DNA from: JABWBD01 sp040768665
GTDB taxonomy: Bacteria > Planctomycetota > Planctomycetia > Pirellulales > Thermoguttaceae
DNA length: 64,000 nucleotides
Direction: 5' to 3'
Assembly (NCBI GenBank): GCA_040768665.1
Contig: JAXGMN010000044.1
Location: forward strand, 1-64,000
The translations under genes and the position numbers were made by a program. The notes beneath the pieces are model-generated. The model searched no databases, had not been told where the DNA came from, and was given only the letters and a program-made list of their open reading frames with translations. Of the stretch, positions 16,830 to 26,047 are shown in pieces. Position 1 is the first letter of the stretch. Each line of letters opens with the position of its first letter.

Positions 16830-18257
16830 TTATCGGACCGCAACGCCCATCTTCCGGTACAAGTCCGCAAAATGCCGCTGCAGACCTGCTTGAATGTCTC
16901 CCGGCACGCGCGACTGGTAGCCGCTGACCAATTGCTCCACGCGGTCATGGGCTCGCTCGAGAAGTGACTTGTCGCTAGGGTGACCGCCGCTGAGATCGAT
17001 GAGATCATCGTGGAAAAACTCGTCCGATCGCATGAGTTCCAAGGTCAAGGCATCATCCAGGAACTGCCCGCCCGGGCCAACCTGCTCGAGGCTGCCGACG
17101 CCCAGAAACGGTTCTTCGGTGCGAATGCCGCGGGCCAGGTGACGAGCGGCTCGCAGGTATGCCTGTTGAATTACCATCATCTCCGCGGACATTCCCACGG
17201 CATTGTGATATGAGCCGAACCCAGCGATCCGGTGTGCGCCCGAAGTATGTGCCGCGAGCATGAAGAGCATTCCCTCTGCCCCGGTCTGCACGTCGTAGCG
17301 ATGGGTCAAGGCGCCGCCGCACTCCGCTCCCACCGGCATGTTCTCCGCCAGCCCCAATTGGACCGCGGCGTTTTTCCAAAGCACCTTGTCCAGTGTATAG
17401 TACAGATCGGACCCGCTGCGGAGATCGGTCACGGAAAGGCCGGACACGTACTCTACGGGATGGCCCGGGCGCAGGGCTTGGGCCATCAGGGCGATCATCA
17501 GCACCTCGATGTGCGATTGAATCAACGTGCCGGCCAGGGAATACGGCGCGGTGGAACCGGCCATAGGACACACGGTGGGCACGACAGCGAACCCCTGCTC
17601 GACGCTGCGCACAAGCAACTCGCCGTTCAGTTTGTTCAGCACCAGGGGTGATCGTACGGCCACGGCCGAAGTGATCAGTTGGCGGTAGTCTCCGCCCCGG
17701 CCCAGGATCTCGGCAATGCCCAGCCACTGGTCGAAGCTATCCAGGCCGGTCGCCATCACCTGGTAGTGCCGGGTATGGTGCAGCAGATGCGCTTCCAATG
17801 CCCGCAGGCTGGAATCCGCCCCCGTGACATCCGTCACCGGATAGTCCATGCGGCTGATGGAAACGATCGGCTCCAACTGTTCGGCCACGATCGTGTGCCG
17901 CCGCACGTCTTCGAGGCACGGATGGCGCGGCTTCCGCGTTTCGTAGTCGATGATCCACGGATCGGTGACGATCGCGGTGCCGTATTGCCCCGTCCCGCCG
18001 ATCACCCACGTTTCTCCGAGAATGTTGGCGATGGTGTACTGTCGCGGAACCTCGGCCATCAGTTCCGCGACCAGCGAACGCGACACGCGGACTCGGCCTT
18101 GCGTTTCGTCCACGTGAGCGCCGCGTGCGCGGGCTCGGGCCAGCAATGCCTCGTGTTGCACGGCGAACCCGTGCTGCTCGATGTGCGACAGCGCTGCTTC
18201 GCGCACCTGCACGACCTGCGAATCCGACAAGACGCGCCAGCTCCAGGAATGGTCCAT
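16830..18257 (-). CDS. MttB-family (trimethylamine methyltransferase-like) protein, non-pyrrolysine
   Basis: This 475-aa protein belongs to the MttB superfamily of methyltransferases that pass a methyl group from a methylamine or betaine to a corrinoid protein. The TIM-barrel pattern is recognisable: VCPMAGSTAPYSLAGTLIQS, GGALTHRYDVQTGAEGM, then SYHNAVGMSAEMM. The frame is continuous with no amber codon, so it is a non-Pyl member, like those acting on glycine betaine or related quaternary amines. ATG 18257 has AAGGA nine bases upstream. A GTG at 18293 directly after the TGA of the upstream gene is the alternative start. No corrinoid protein or activation factor lies in the window. Confidence 0.85.
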   Translation of the reverse strand: MDHSWSWRVLSDSQVVQVREAALSHIEQHGFAVQHEALLARARARGAHVDETQGRVRVSRSLVAELMAEVPRQYTIANILGETWVIGGTGQYGTAIVTDPWIIDYETRKPRHPCLEDVRRHTIVAEQLEPIVSISRMDYPVTDVTGADSSLRALEAHLLHHTRHYQVMATGLDSFDQWLGIAEILGRGGDYRQLITSAVAVRSPLVLNKLNGELLVRSVEQGFAVVPTVCPMAGSTAPYSLAGTLIQSHIEVLMIALMAQALRPGHPVEYVSGLSVTDLRSGSDLYYTLDKVLWKNAAVQLGLAENMPVGAECGGALTHRYDVQTGAEGMLFMLAAHTSGAHRIAGFGSYHNAVGMSAEMMVIQQAYLRAARHLARGIRTEEPFLGVGSLEQVGPGGQFLDDALTLELMRSDEFFHDDLIDLSGGHPSDKSLLERAHDRVEQLVSGYQSRVPGDIQAGLQRHFADLYRKMGVAVR

Positions 18258-18293
18258 CCATGGTTGTCCTTGGAATGTGTTCTGCCCCGGCAC

Positions 18294-18989
18294 TCAGCCC
18301 GGCAATTCAATGGTCACTTCGTCGAGCATGACATAGCCTTCAGGTAAGCGGCTCCGCCAGACGGGATAGTCGCGTTCGGGGCGAAGAAGGTGCGGGTTGC
18401 CCTCCAATGGTCCCATCGGCGCGATGTCCAGCGGATGGAGCACCAGCAGGATGTCGGTATTGACGTCGGCCAGCACCGTTGCCAGCGGGATATATCCATA
18501 GTAGTCCGTTCGATCGTGACGACTGCCCAGACACGTCCATTGGCTTTCGTCCGGAGTGCAGAAGATCGTCGGTTCCGACCAAACGGGTGCCACATCGATG
18601 GATTGCCCTGTCAGCAGCCATCCGCTACAGACTCCGTCTTGGACGGCCTGGCAGAGAAAGACCAGGCGTGCCCCATTGGCGAGCACTTCGCCTCTCAAAC
18701 GCAGAGTGATCCGGGCGCCGGTGAAGTTCGTGCCGAAGCCGCCGGCGACGAAGCGGTTCGGCCCCGCCACTTCGCGGTGGTGTTCGCCGGCAGGGCCGCG
18801 CGTGGAGAGTATGTAGAGCAGGTGCAGATAGCCGGCGCCCGGAGGCGCGTGGTTGTAGTCGATCCACCATGGGCTGCGGGAAACCGCCGAGCTGTCGCGG
18901 ATCTCCAACGGCTTGGGACCTGAAGCATTGCTGACAAAGCCGAACCAGCCGCCCGGCCCGTCGTCGAATGTCTCTCGATAGACTTTCAT
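18294..18989 (-). CDS. Unknown 231-aa protein upstream of MttB-like gene
   Basis: I do not recognise the family. There is no signal peptide; it begins MKVYRETFDDGPGGWFGFVS. The content is rich in glycine and aromatic residues with predicted beta character, and the pattern (FDDGPGGW at the start, YVMLDEVTIELPG at the end) resembles carbohydrate-binding-like beta-sandwich proteins. Its TGA is directly adjacent to a GTG of the MttB-like gene, so the two are translationally linked and probably act in one pathway. Confidence 0.7.
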   Translation of the reverse strand: MKVYRETFDDGPGGWFGFVSNASGPKPLEIRDSSAVSRSPWWIDYNHAPPGAGYLHLLYILSTRGPAGEHHREVAGPNRFVAGGFGTNFTGARITLRLRGEVLANGARLVFLCQAVQDGVCSGWLLTGQSIDVAPVWSEPTIFCTPDESQWTCLGSRHDRTDYYGYIPLATVLADVNTDILLVLHPLDIAPMGPLEGNPHLLRPERDYPVWRSRLPEGYVMLDEVTIELPG

Positions 18990-19161
18990 GGTCGGATCGT
19001 TGATACCGTATCACATACTGCCACGGTGATGGGGATTGCCGCACCGGCCCTTATTATCGCCTCGCCTCCATTTGGCACAACACGCTATAATACTGACGTT
19101 TACACAGCGCAACACGTCGACGAAACGTAAATCCCGACGCGGCAAGAGTTTGGCGACGGAA

Positions 19162-19256
19162 GTGCCGGTGAGAGCGGGACTTGTGAAAAGGGCCTTCCCT
19201 GCGCTCAAAATCCGGTGTCCCTCGTGACATGTCGGTTCAACTCCCACCTCCGGTAC
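19162..19256 (+). other. tRNA-Leu-like sequence, probably degenerate
   Basis: GTGCCGG (19162-19168) pairs with CCGGTAC (19250-19256), giving a 7-bp acceptor-like stem with one G-U. GTCGG-TTCAACT-CCCAC is a T-arm with a standard T-loop and one mismatch. CTCAAAATCCGG before a variable-arm-like stretch resembles a Leu anticodon 3' half. A proper D-arm and anticodon 5' half are not recognisable, so I read it as a tRNA-like remnant or an unusual structured RNA. A perfect TATAAT (19086-19091) lies 70 bp upstream, without a clear -35 box. Confidence 0.35.
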
Positions 19257-19280
19257 TTCAAAGCCGTATGGGAAGATGTT

Positions 19281-20363
19281 ATGGTTCCCGAGCCGCAGTT
19301 TCTTTTCCTCACCTGCCAGAATGGCGCCGAATCGGCTTTGAAGGGCGAAGTAGCCCGTAAATGGCCCGGATTTCGCTTCGCCTACTCCCGCCCGGGCTTT
19401 CTCACATTCAAAGTCCCGGCCGACGTTCACCTCGGCTCCGACTTCGATCCCGGACTGGTTCTTGCCCGCTCCTGCGGCTTTTCGCTGGGCAAGGTCACGG
19501 GCGAGAGTGCTGCCGCGCTGGCCGAGGGCGTATGGAGGCTCTATGGCGAGAGGGCTTGGGAGCAAGTCCATGTATGGGCTCGCGAGTCCGCGGCGCACAG
19601 CGAAACGGTCGGATTCTCGCCGCTGGATCACGCCGCCCGGGAGGCTCAGAACGCTCTGGCGGCGAAGTGCCCTTGGCCCGACCGGCTCGGGAAGGTCAAC
19701 CGCCCCGCGCGGCCCGGCGACTTCGTGCTCGACTGCATCGTGGTCGAGGCGAACGAGTGGTGGGCAGGCTACCACCGGGCGGACTCGGTCGCGTCTCGTT
19801 GGGCGGGAGGAATGACCCGGCTCAAGATGCCGCCCGGCATTGTCTCCCGAGCCTGGCTGAAAATGGAAGAGGCACTCCGCTGGGCGCAGCTACCCGTGCC
19901 CTCGGATGCGCGGTTCGTGGAGTTGGGTAGTTCGCCCGGCGGCGCCAGCCAGGCGCTCCTGAACCGAGGCTGGCACGTGATCGGCGTCGACCCGGCCGAA
20001 ATGGCCCCCGCCGTCCTCGATCACCCCAATTTCCAGCACATTCGCCGCCGAGCTTCCCAGGTTCGCCGCCGCGAATTCCGGAAAATCCGCTGGCTCACCG
20101 CCGATATGAACGTCGCGCCGAGCTACACGCTCGCGGTTGTCGAAGACATTGTGATGCATCCCGATGTGAACGTGCGAGGAATGCTGTTGACGTTCAAGCT
20201 CCCGCAGTGGGAACTGGCCGAGCATATTCCCGAGTTCCTCGATCGCGTGCAAAGCTGGGGCTTCAATCGCGTCCAGGCACGCCAACTCCAGCACAACCGT
20301 CAGGAGATCTGCGTCGCGGCGTTGAAGCAACCGTTTTCCAGGAAAGAGCGTGGACGCCGTTAG
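19281..20363 (+). CDS. RlmM-like 23S rRNA 2'-O-ribose methyltransferase (FtsJ fold)
   Basis: The protein is 360 aa from ATG 19281, which has GGAAG seven bases upstream; the longer frame would run through the tRNA-like sequence. The N-terminal half is THUMP-like (FLFLTCQNGAESALKGEVAR). The C-terminal half is an FtsJ/RrmJ-type methyltransferase with the SAM loop VELGSSPGGASQALL and the K-D-K-E residues in AWLKMEEAL, LTADMNV, LTFKLPQW and QEICVAAL. RlmM methylates C2498 of 23S rRNA in E. coli, and the same layout suggests the same kind of reaction here, though the exact nucleotide is not provable. Confidence 0.85.
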   Translation: MVPEPQFLFLTCQNGAESALKGEVARKWPGFRFAYSRPGFLTFKVPADVHLGSDFDPGLVLARSCGFSLGKVTGESAAALAEGVWRLYGERAWEQVHVWARESAAHSETVGFSPLDHAAREAQNALAAKCPWPDRLGKVNRPARPGDFVLDCIVVEANEWWAGYHRADSVASRWAGGMTRLKMPPGIVSRAWLKMEEALRWAQLPVPSDARFVELGSSPGGASQALLNRGWHVIGVDPAEMAPAVLDHPNFQHIRRRASQVRRREFRKIRWLTADMNVAPSYTLAVVEDIVMHPDVNVRGMLLTFKLPQWELAEHIPEFLDRVQSWGFNRVQARQLQHNRQEICVAALKQPFSRKERGRR

Positions 20364-20489
20364 TCCGGTCGTTAGCGGGGCTGCGACCATCGGACTCCCG
20401 CCACGACGGAACGGCAGGACGCAGGCGAGCCGTCGGGCGGCCATTGCCTCTCTCTTTCTGCCAGTCGGAGACTGCTGAAAAGGGGACGT

Positions 20490-20599
20490 AAGCGGACGGG
20501 GACTGGTCCATTTTTCGGCCGCTTCGGGCGTTTTGGCGTCAAAGACGCGGACCGAAAACTTGGACCTGTCCCCTTCTCCTCCGCCCCGTGAACGGTTAC
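20490..20599. repeat. Palindromic intergenic repeat, family A, copy 2
   Basis: GGGGACTGGTCCATTTTTCG and the inverse CGAAAACTTGGACCTGTCCC flank a short variable centre, and the right end is GTGAACGGTTAC. The left terminal repeat is degenerate. The copy ends eight bases from the stop codon of thiC. Confidence 0.8.
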
Positions 20600-20606
20600 C
20601 GGTCGC

Positions 20607-22340
<1,734 letters not shown>

Positions 22341-22413
22341 GTGTAGGCTCCTCTTCGCAGTGCCGGTCTCCTTTTTCGCAGTCTCCGTTGGGCACTGCGG
22401 CGAAACGAGGATT

Positions 22414-22439
22414 AACAAAAAACGCCGGTCCATCCGGCG
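22414..22439 (-). terminator. Rho-independent terminator of the thiC riboswitch
   Basis: On the minus strand a CGCCGG/CCGGCG stem with a 5-nt loop is followed by a T-rich run (TTTTTTGTTAA). It lies between the TPP aptamer and the thiC ribosome site, so it is the expression platform: thiamin pyrophosphate binding is expected to favour termination. Confidence 0.85.
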
Positions 22440-22484
22440 TGGAAGGATCGGCGCTTGCTGGCCCGTGGCAGGGCCCCGGGCGAA

Positions 22485-22560
22485 AAGTCCTCCCTACGCT
22501 GGAATTACCCAGGTCAGGTTCAAAGGGTATGTTCTCAGCCTTACGGCACCCCTAAGACAT
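22485..22560 (-). promoter_or_regulatory. TPP riboswitch (THI element)
   Basis: The minus strand carries the conserved thiamin-pyrophosphate aptamer: GGGGTGCC, CTGAGA, ACCCTTTGAACCTGA, CTGGGTAATTCCAGCGTAGG, in the right order and spacing for stems P2-P5. It stands upstream of thiC with an intrinsic terminator between them. Confidence 0.95.
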
Positions 22561-22677
22561 GACTATCCTAACACATCGCTGGCGAAAGTACAGCCCCGCT
22601 TGAGTTCGCGAACCCCCGAGCCGTTCAATTCGCCGGCCGCTTGATGTATACTCTTCGCACCCCGTTTCGCTCGCGAC

Positions 22678-22802
22678 GTAACCGTTCACGCCCGCGGAAC
22701 AGAGGGGGACAGGTCCATGTTTTCGGCCAACGTCTTTGACGCCAAATCACCCGAATTGGCCGAAAAATGGACCAGTCCCCGGCCGTGTGCGTGAACGGAT
22801 AC
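22678..22802. repeat. Palindromic intergenic repeat, family A, copy 3 (inverted)
   Basis: Bounded by GTAACCGTTCAC and GTGAACGGATAC. The core is in the opposite orientation to copy 1: GGGGGACAGGTCCATGTTTT comes first and GGCCGAAAAATGGACC later. The copy lies 32 bp upstream of the small HTH gene. Confidence 0.85.
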
Positions 22803-22834
22803 CTCGCGATACCCATCCGAAGGGAGGTGTGCAG

Positions 22835-23050
22835 GTGACCCCAATGAAACGCCCCGCACCGCCCCATCCCTACTTCGCCGGGACTTTGTCGCTCGGCCAA
22901 GTGGCTCACCGCTGGGGGATCTCCGGTAGGGAGGTGCGGCAGTTGCTAGCACGACAACGGCTTGGCTTCGTGATGATTGAAACTCGATTGCGCATACCCT
23001 TGGAAGAGGTGGAACGCTTCGAAACGGATCACCGGGATGGCCAGCGGTGA
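22835..23050 (+). CDS. Small excisionase/MerR-like HTH protein
   Basis: The 71-aa protein starts at GTG 22835, which has GGGAGG seven bases upstream; ATG 22844 is an alternative. The motif LSLGQVAHRWGISGREVRQL, followed by RIPLEEVERF, is the helix-turn-helix of excisionase/MerR-type DNA-binding proteins (helix_turn_helix_17-like). No partner integrase is present. It is squeezed between family A copy 3 and a hairpin that begins at its stop codon, so it might be a remnant of, or a regulator linked to, mobile DNA. Confidence 0.7.
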   Translation: MTPMKRPAPPHPYFAGTLSLGQVAHRWGISGREVRQLLARQRLGFVMIETRLRIPLEEVERFETDHRDGQR

Positions 23051-23136
23051 TGAAAAAGGGGATTGGCTCCGCAAGACCTTGTATCTCCGGTGCCATTCAC
23101 CCACGATTACTTGCGGTGCCTGTCCCCTTCTTCATC
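23049..23136. repeat. Hairpin repeat, family E, copy 1
   Basis: GATGAAAAAGGGGATTGGCT with CCGCAAG pairs with CTTGCGG and GCCTGTCCCCTTCTTCATC. The hairpin begins inside the stop codon of the HTH gene and may be its terminator. The GGGGAC..GGC..CC core resembles the hairpin at 47588. Confidence 0.65.
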
Positions 23137-23201
23137 AGGCCAGGCACGACCCGTCCTGGCGGACACGACATCCCTGACACCCACGGAGCATTGCCCACCC
23201 G

Positions 23202-24197
23202 ATGAGCGACCGGTTCCTTGCCGTCATTCCCGATTTCATCACCGACGACCTCCGACCCGAGCGCGAAATCCTCGGCGATATCGCCGATGTCGTCGCGCTG
23301 GGCGCACACTCCGAAGAGGAGTTGATCGGCCGGATCGAGTCCGCCGACGTCATCATCCTTTACCACGACGTTTCGCTTACCCGCCGAACCCTCGAGAGGC
23401 TCGAGCGTTGCCGGTTGATCGTTCGCGGAGGTGTGGGGATCGACAACATCGACCATCGTTTTGCGCGCCAGCGCGGCATTACGGTGGCCAACGTGCCCGA
23501 CTACGGTTCCGAAGAGGTTGCCGATACGGCGATCGCCATGATGCTTGCCTTGACCCGCGGCGTTCACTTGATGAACAGCCGCCTGCGTTTAGCGCGCGGA
23601 GCGTGGAACTATCAACACGCCGTTCCGCTCGTGCGGTTGCGGGGACGGGGATTTGGGGTGGTGGGGCTCGGTCGGATTGGAACTGCCGCGGCCCTCCGGG
23701 CAAAGGCGCTGGGCATGGATGTTGCCTTCTACGACCCTTACAAACCCGACGGCTACGACAAGGGGCTGGGCATCCGGCGGGTGGAGTCGCTCGACGAACT
23801 GCTCGCGCAGTCGCTGGTCGTAAGCCTTCACTGCCCCTTGACCGACGAAACCCGGCACATGATCAACGCCGAAACAATCGCCCGCATGCCGCCCCGATCC
23901 TACCTGATCAATACGGCACGGGGAGGCGCCGTTGACGTCGCGGCTCTCCCCGGCGCCCTCGCCTCCGGCCACCTGGCGGGCGCGGGCATCGACGTGCTGG
24001 AGACCGAACCGCCCTCGGACGATCACCCGCTGATCGTCGCCTGGCGCGATCCCGATCATCCGGCGCATGAGCGGCTCATCCTCAATCCCCACGCGGCCTT
24101 CTATTCGGAGGAGGGCCTGCTCGATATCCGCACCAAGTCGGCCACGGCCTGCCGACGCGCATTGACCGGTCTGCAGATCAGGAACGTAGTCAATTGA
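23202..24197 (+). CDS. D-2-hydroxyacid dehydrogenase (CtBP/SerA-like)
   Basis: This 331-aa protein has the full D-isomer 2-hydroxyacid dehydrogenase layout: catalytic Arg in INTARGGAVD, Glu in DVLETEPP, His in LNPHAAFYSEE, and the NAD-binding GVVGLGRIGTAAA around residue 150. HAAFYS instead of HxxG is typical of the C-terminal-binding-protein-like branch. The family reduces 2-keto acids to D-2-hydroxyacids or oxidises phosphoglycerate-type substrates; the substrate here is unknown. It is not in an obvious operon. Confidence 0.88.
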   Translation: MSDRFLAVIPDFITDDLRPEREILGDIADVVALGAHSEEELIGRIESADVIILYHDVSLTRRTLERLERCRLIVRGGVGIDNIDHRFARQRGITVANVPDYGSEEVADTAIAMMLALTRGVHLMNSRLRLARGAWNYQHAVPLVRLRGRGFGVVGLGRIGTAAALRAKALGMDVAFYDPYKPDGYDKGLGIRRVESLDELLAQSLVVSLHCPLTDETRHMINAETIARMPPRSYLINTARGGAVDVAALPGALASGHLAGAGIDVLETEPPSDDHPLIVAWRDPDHPAHERLILNPHAAFYSEEGLLDIRTKSATACRRALTGLQIRNVVN

Positions 24198-24235
24198 AGA
24201 CGGGCGGCACGATCGACGCGTCAATCCTTTGCTTA

Positions 24236-24342
24236 CTCAAACTGCAGACGCCACCACCGACCCCGCGTCGGTGGGGCGATGTTTGGCAACTACAAACCGC
24301 AATCCGTCAGGCGGTTCCGTGATTTCGCGTTTACAGTTTGAG
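24236..24342. mobile_element. Palindromic element, family C, internally deleted copy
   Basis: It begins CTCAAACTGCAGACGCCACC, continues as the left arm of the 13716 copy to GTTCCGTGATTTCGCG, then jumps to the right end CGTTTACAGTTTGAG. About 110 bp of the centre and right arm are missing. TTGCTTA precedes it and TTGCTCA follows it, a 6-of-7 match that looks like a target-site duplication. It lies just after the stop of the small membrane protein gene. Confidence 0.7.
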
Positions 24343-24346
24343 TTGC

Positions 24347-24634
24347 TCAGCCGGCCCCACCGGAGGAACCAAGCCGGGTCAACAGGATCGCAACGACCGC
24401 AATCAATGCGACCAGCAACCAGACTGCCACCGACAGCACCCGCTTCGACACGCGAAACGGCGGAAGTTGAGGCCGGATACTGCCCGCGAGGTACATTACC
24501 GTAAAAGCGCCCACCAGCAGCAGCGCGAGAATCGCTCCCACGACCGCCCCTGCCCCGCCCGTCGCCGCGAGGATTGCCGCGAGGCAGCCGAGAACAGCAA
24601 ACGGCAGCAATGGCTTGGCGCGGCGGTCAACCAT
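24347..24634 (-). CDS. Small membrane protein, unknown
   Basis: The 95-aa protein begins MVDRRAKPLLPFAVLGCLAA and has two or three strongly hydrophobic segments (residues about 9-47 and 67-88) with a short basic linker. GAGAGA lies a few bases upstream of the ATG. The longer frame would run through family A copy 4 and is rejected. I do not recognise a family. The 214 bp upstream to copy 4 hold no other gene. Confidence 0.5.
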   Translation of the reverse strand: MVDRRAKPLLPFAVLGCLAAILAATGGAGAVVGAILALLLVGAFTVMYLAGSIRPQLPPFRVSKRVLSVAVWLLVALIAVVAILLTRLGSSGGAG

Positions 24635-24848
24635 GCGTCTCTCTCGACCGATCTTCAATATGCGTCGGTTACCGGCACTCGGCTCGCAAAGTGCAGCTAC
24701 GCAGATGATTTCGTGCCAACGGAGGGCCGCCTCGCACGGGCACCGCCACGGGCGGCAGAACGTCTCCACAATACCGGGCAATAATCGCTTTCGCAAGCCC
24801 CGTGCCGATCCGCTGGAATCGGCCATTCGGGCATGGTATAGAAGAGTG

Positions 24849-24973
24849 GTAACCGTTCGCGCACACGGCCGGGGACTGGTCCATTTTTCGGCCCATTCGA
24901 GTGTTTCGGCGCCAGAGACGTTGGCCGAAAACATGGACCCGTCCCCCTAAGCTTCCGCCCCGTCAGCGGTTAC
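24849..24973. repeat. Palindromic intergenic repeat, family A, copy 4
   Basis: Bounded by GTAACCGTTCGC and GTCAGCGGTTAC, with the inner pair GGGGACTGGTCCATTTTTCG and CGAAAACATGGACCCGTCCC. It lies between the small membrane protein gene and the Tat-exported isomerase gene, whose own GGAG ribosome site follows it. Confidence 0.85.
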
Positions 24974-25021
24974 GGAGATAGAATCCTGGCAGCCCCCCCA
25001 CCACCTTCGGAGCTCCTACCC

Positions 25022-25966
25022 ATGGCTCGCTTTCCCGCCATTTCCCGCCGCCAATTCCTGGGCCGCACACTCGCTGCCGGAGCGGCAGCCGCCACCGCCG
25101 GACACCTGCTCGGCAGTCCCTGCATCGCCGCGTCGCCCTGGAAGGAAGGCGAGTGGCAGATCGGCTGCTACACGAGGCCCTGGGACAAGTTCGACTACCG
25201 CGTCGCGCTCGACGCGATCGCCGAGGCCGGCTACAAGTACGCGGGGTTGATGACGACAAAGTCGGACACGCGGCTGGTCATCTCGGTCAAGACGACACCG
25301 GAGGAAGCCCGGAAGATCGGCGAAGAGGTCAAGAGCCGTGGAATGAGCGTGCCGTCCGTCTACGGCGGCGGAATCCCGGTCAACGAGTCGCTTGAGGCCG
25401 GAATCGAAGGAATGAAGCGGCTTATCGACAACTGCGTCGCCGCGGAAGCCGCCTCGCTGCTGATGGGCGGCATCGGCAACGAAAAACTCTACGAAACCTA
25501 TTACAAGGCCATCGCAGAGACGGCCGATTACGCCGCTGAGAAAAACCTCGTGATCACAGTCAAACCGCACGGAGGCCTCAACGCCACCGGGCCGCAGTGC
25601 CGCAAGACGGTCGAGTTCGTCGGCAAAAAGAACTTCCGCATCTGGTACGATCCGGGGAACATCTATCACTACTCGGACGGCCAACTCAGCCCCGTCGACG
25701 ATGCCGCCACCGTCGACGGCCTGGTCGCCGGCGTGTGCGTGAAGGACTTCACCATGTCGCAGGAAGACGGCAAGGTGAAGAAGGACGTCTGGGTCACCCC
25801 CGGCACCGGCATGGTCGATTTCAAGGCCGTGTTCGCGAAGCTGAGACAGGGCGGCTTCACGGGCGGGCCGTTGGTCGTCGAGTGCTTCGCACGCGGCGAC
25901 GACGCAAAATCGCTCATCTCCGAAGCCAAAAAGACGCGCGAGTTCGTCGAGCAACTCGTGAAGTAG
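25022..25966 (+). CDS. Tat-exported sugar phosphate isomerase/epimerase-like TIM barrel
   Basis: This 314-aa protein begins with a twin-arginine signal (SRRQFLGRTLAAGAAAATAG) and continues as an AP-endonuclease-2-like/xylose-isomerase-like TIM barrel (WQIGCYTRPWDKFDYRVALD, VKPHGGLNAT, WYDPGNIYHY, GPLVVECF). His, Asp and Glu residues of the barrel mouth that bind metal in the family are present. Such exported barrels in planctomycetes are thought to isomerise or epimerise sugars or inositols, but substrates are unknown. A terminator follows at 25996. Confidence 0.85.
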   Translation: MARFPAISRRQFLGRTLAAGAAAATAGHLLGSPCIAASPWKEGEWQIGCYTRPWDKFDYRVALDAIAEAGYKYAGLMTTKSDTRLVISVKTTPEEARKIGEEVKSRGMSVPSVYGGGIPVNESLEAGIEGMKRLIDNCVAAEAASLLMGGIGNEKLYETYYKAIAETADYAAEKNLVITVKPHGGLNATGPQCRKTVEFVGKKNFRIWYDPGNIYHYSDGQLSPVDDAATVDGLVAGVCVKDFTMSQEDGKVKKDVWVTPGTGMVDFKAVFAKLRQGGFTGGPLVVECFARGDDAKSLISEAKKTREFVEQLVK

Positions 25967-25995
25967 CGAAATCGACGGGCGGGCAAGATCCATTT

Positions 25996-26037
25996 CCCGG
26001 CAGCCCGGCCTGCACGCCCGCTGCCGGGCTTTTTCTT
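25996..26037 (+). terminator. Rho-independent terminator
   Basis: CCCGGCAG pairs with CTGCCGGG across a 17-nt loop and is followed by CTTTTTCTT. It ends just before the next gene, whose ribosome site TTGGAGAACCCC overlaps the tail. Confidence 0.8.
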
Positions 26038-26047
26038 GGAGAACCCC

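Noticed and set aside
19011..19775. Minus-strand 254-codon frame beginning inside the rRNA methyltransferase gene
   Set aside because: Its VGVEPTCHEGHRILS stretch is the antisense of the tRNA-Leu-like sequence, a known source of spurious proteins.
22341..22433. N-terminal extension of ThiC
   Set aside because: It would start inside the riboswitch terminator hairpin; GTG 22340 has a strong ribosome site.
24635..24934. N-terminal extension of the small membrane protein
   Set aside because: It reads through family A copy 4 and contains no plausible protein sequence.
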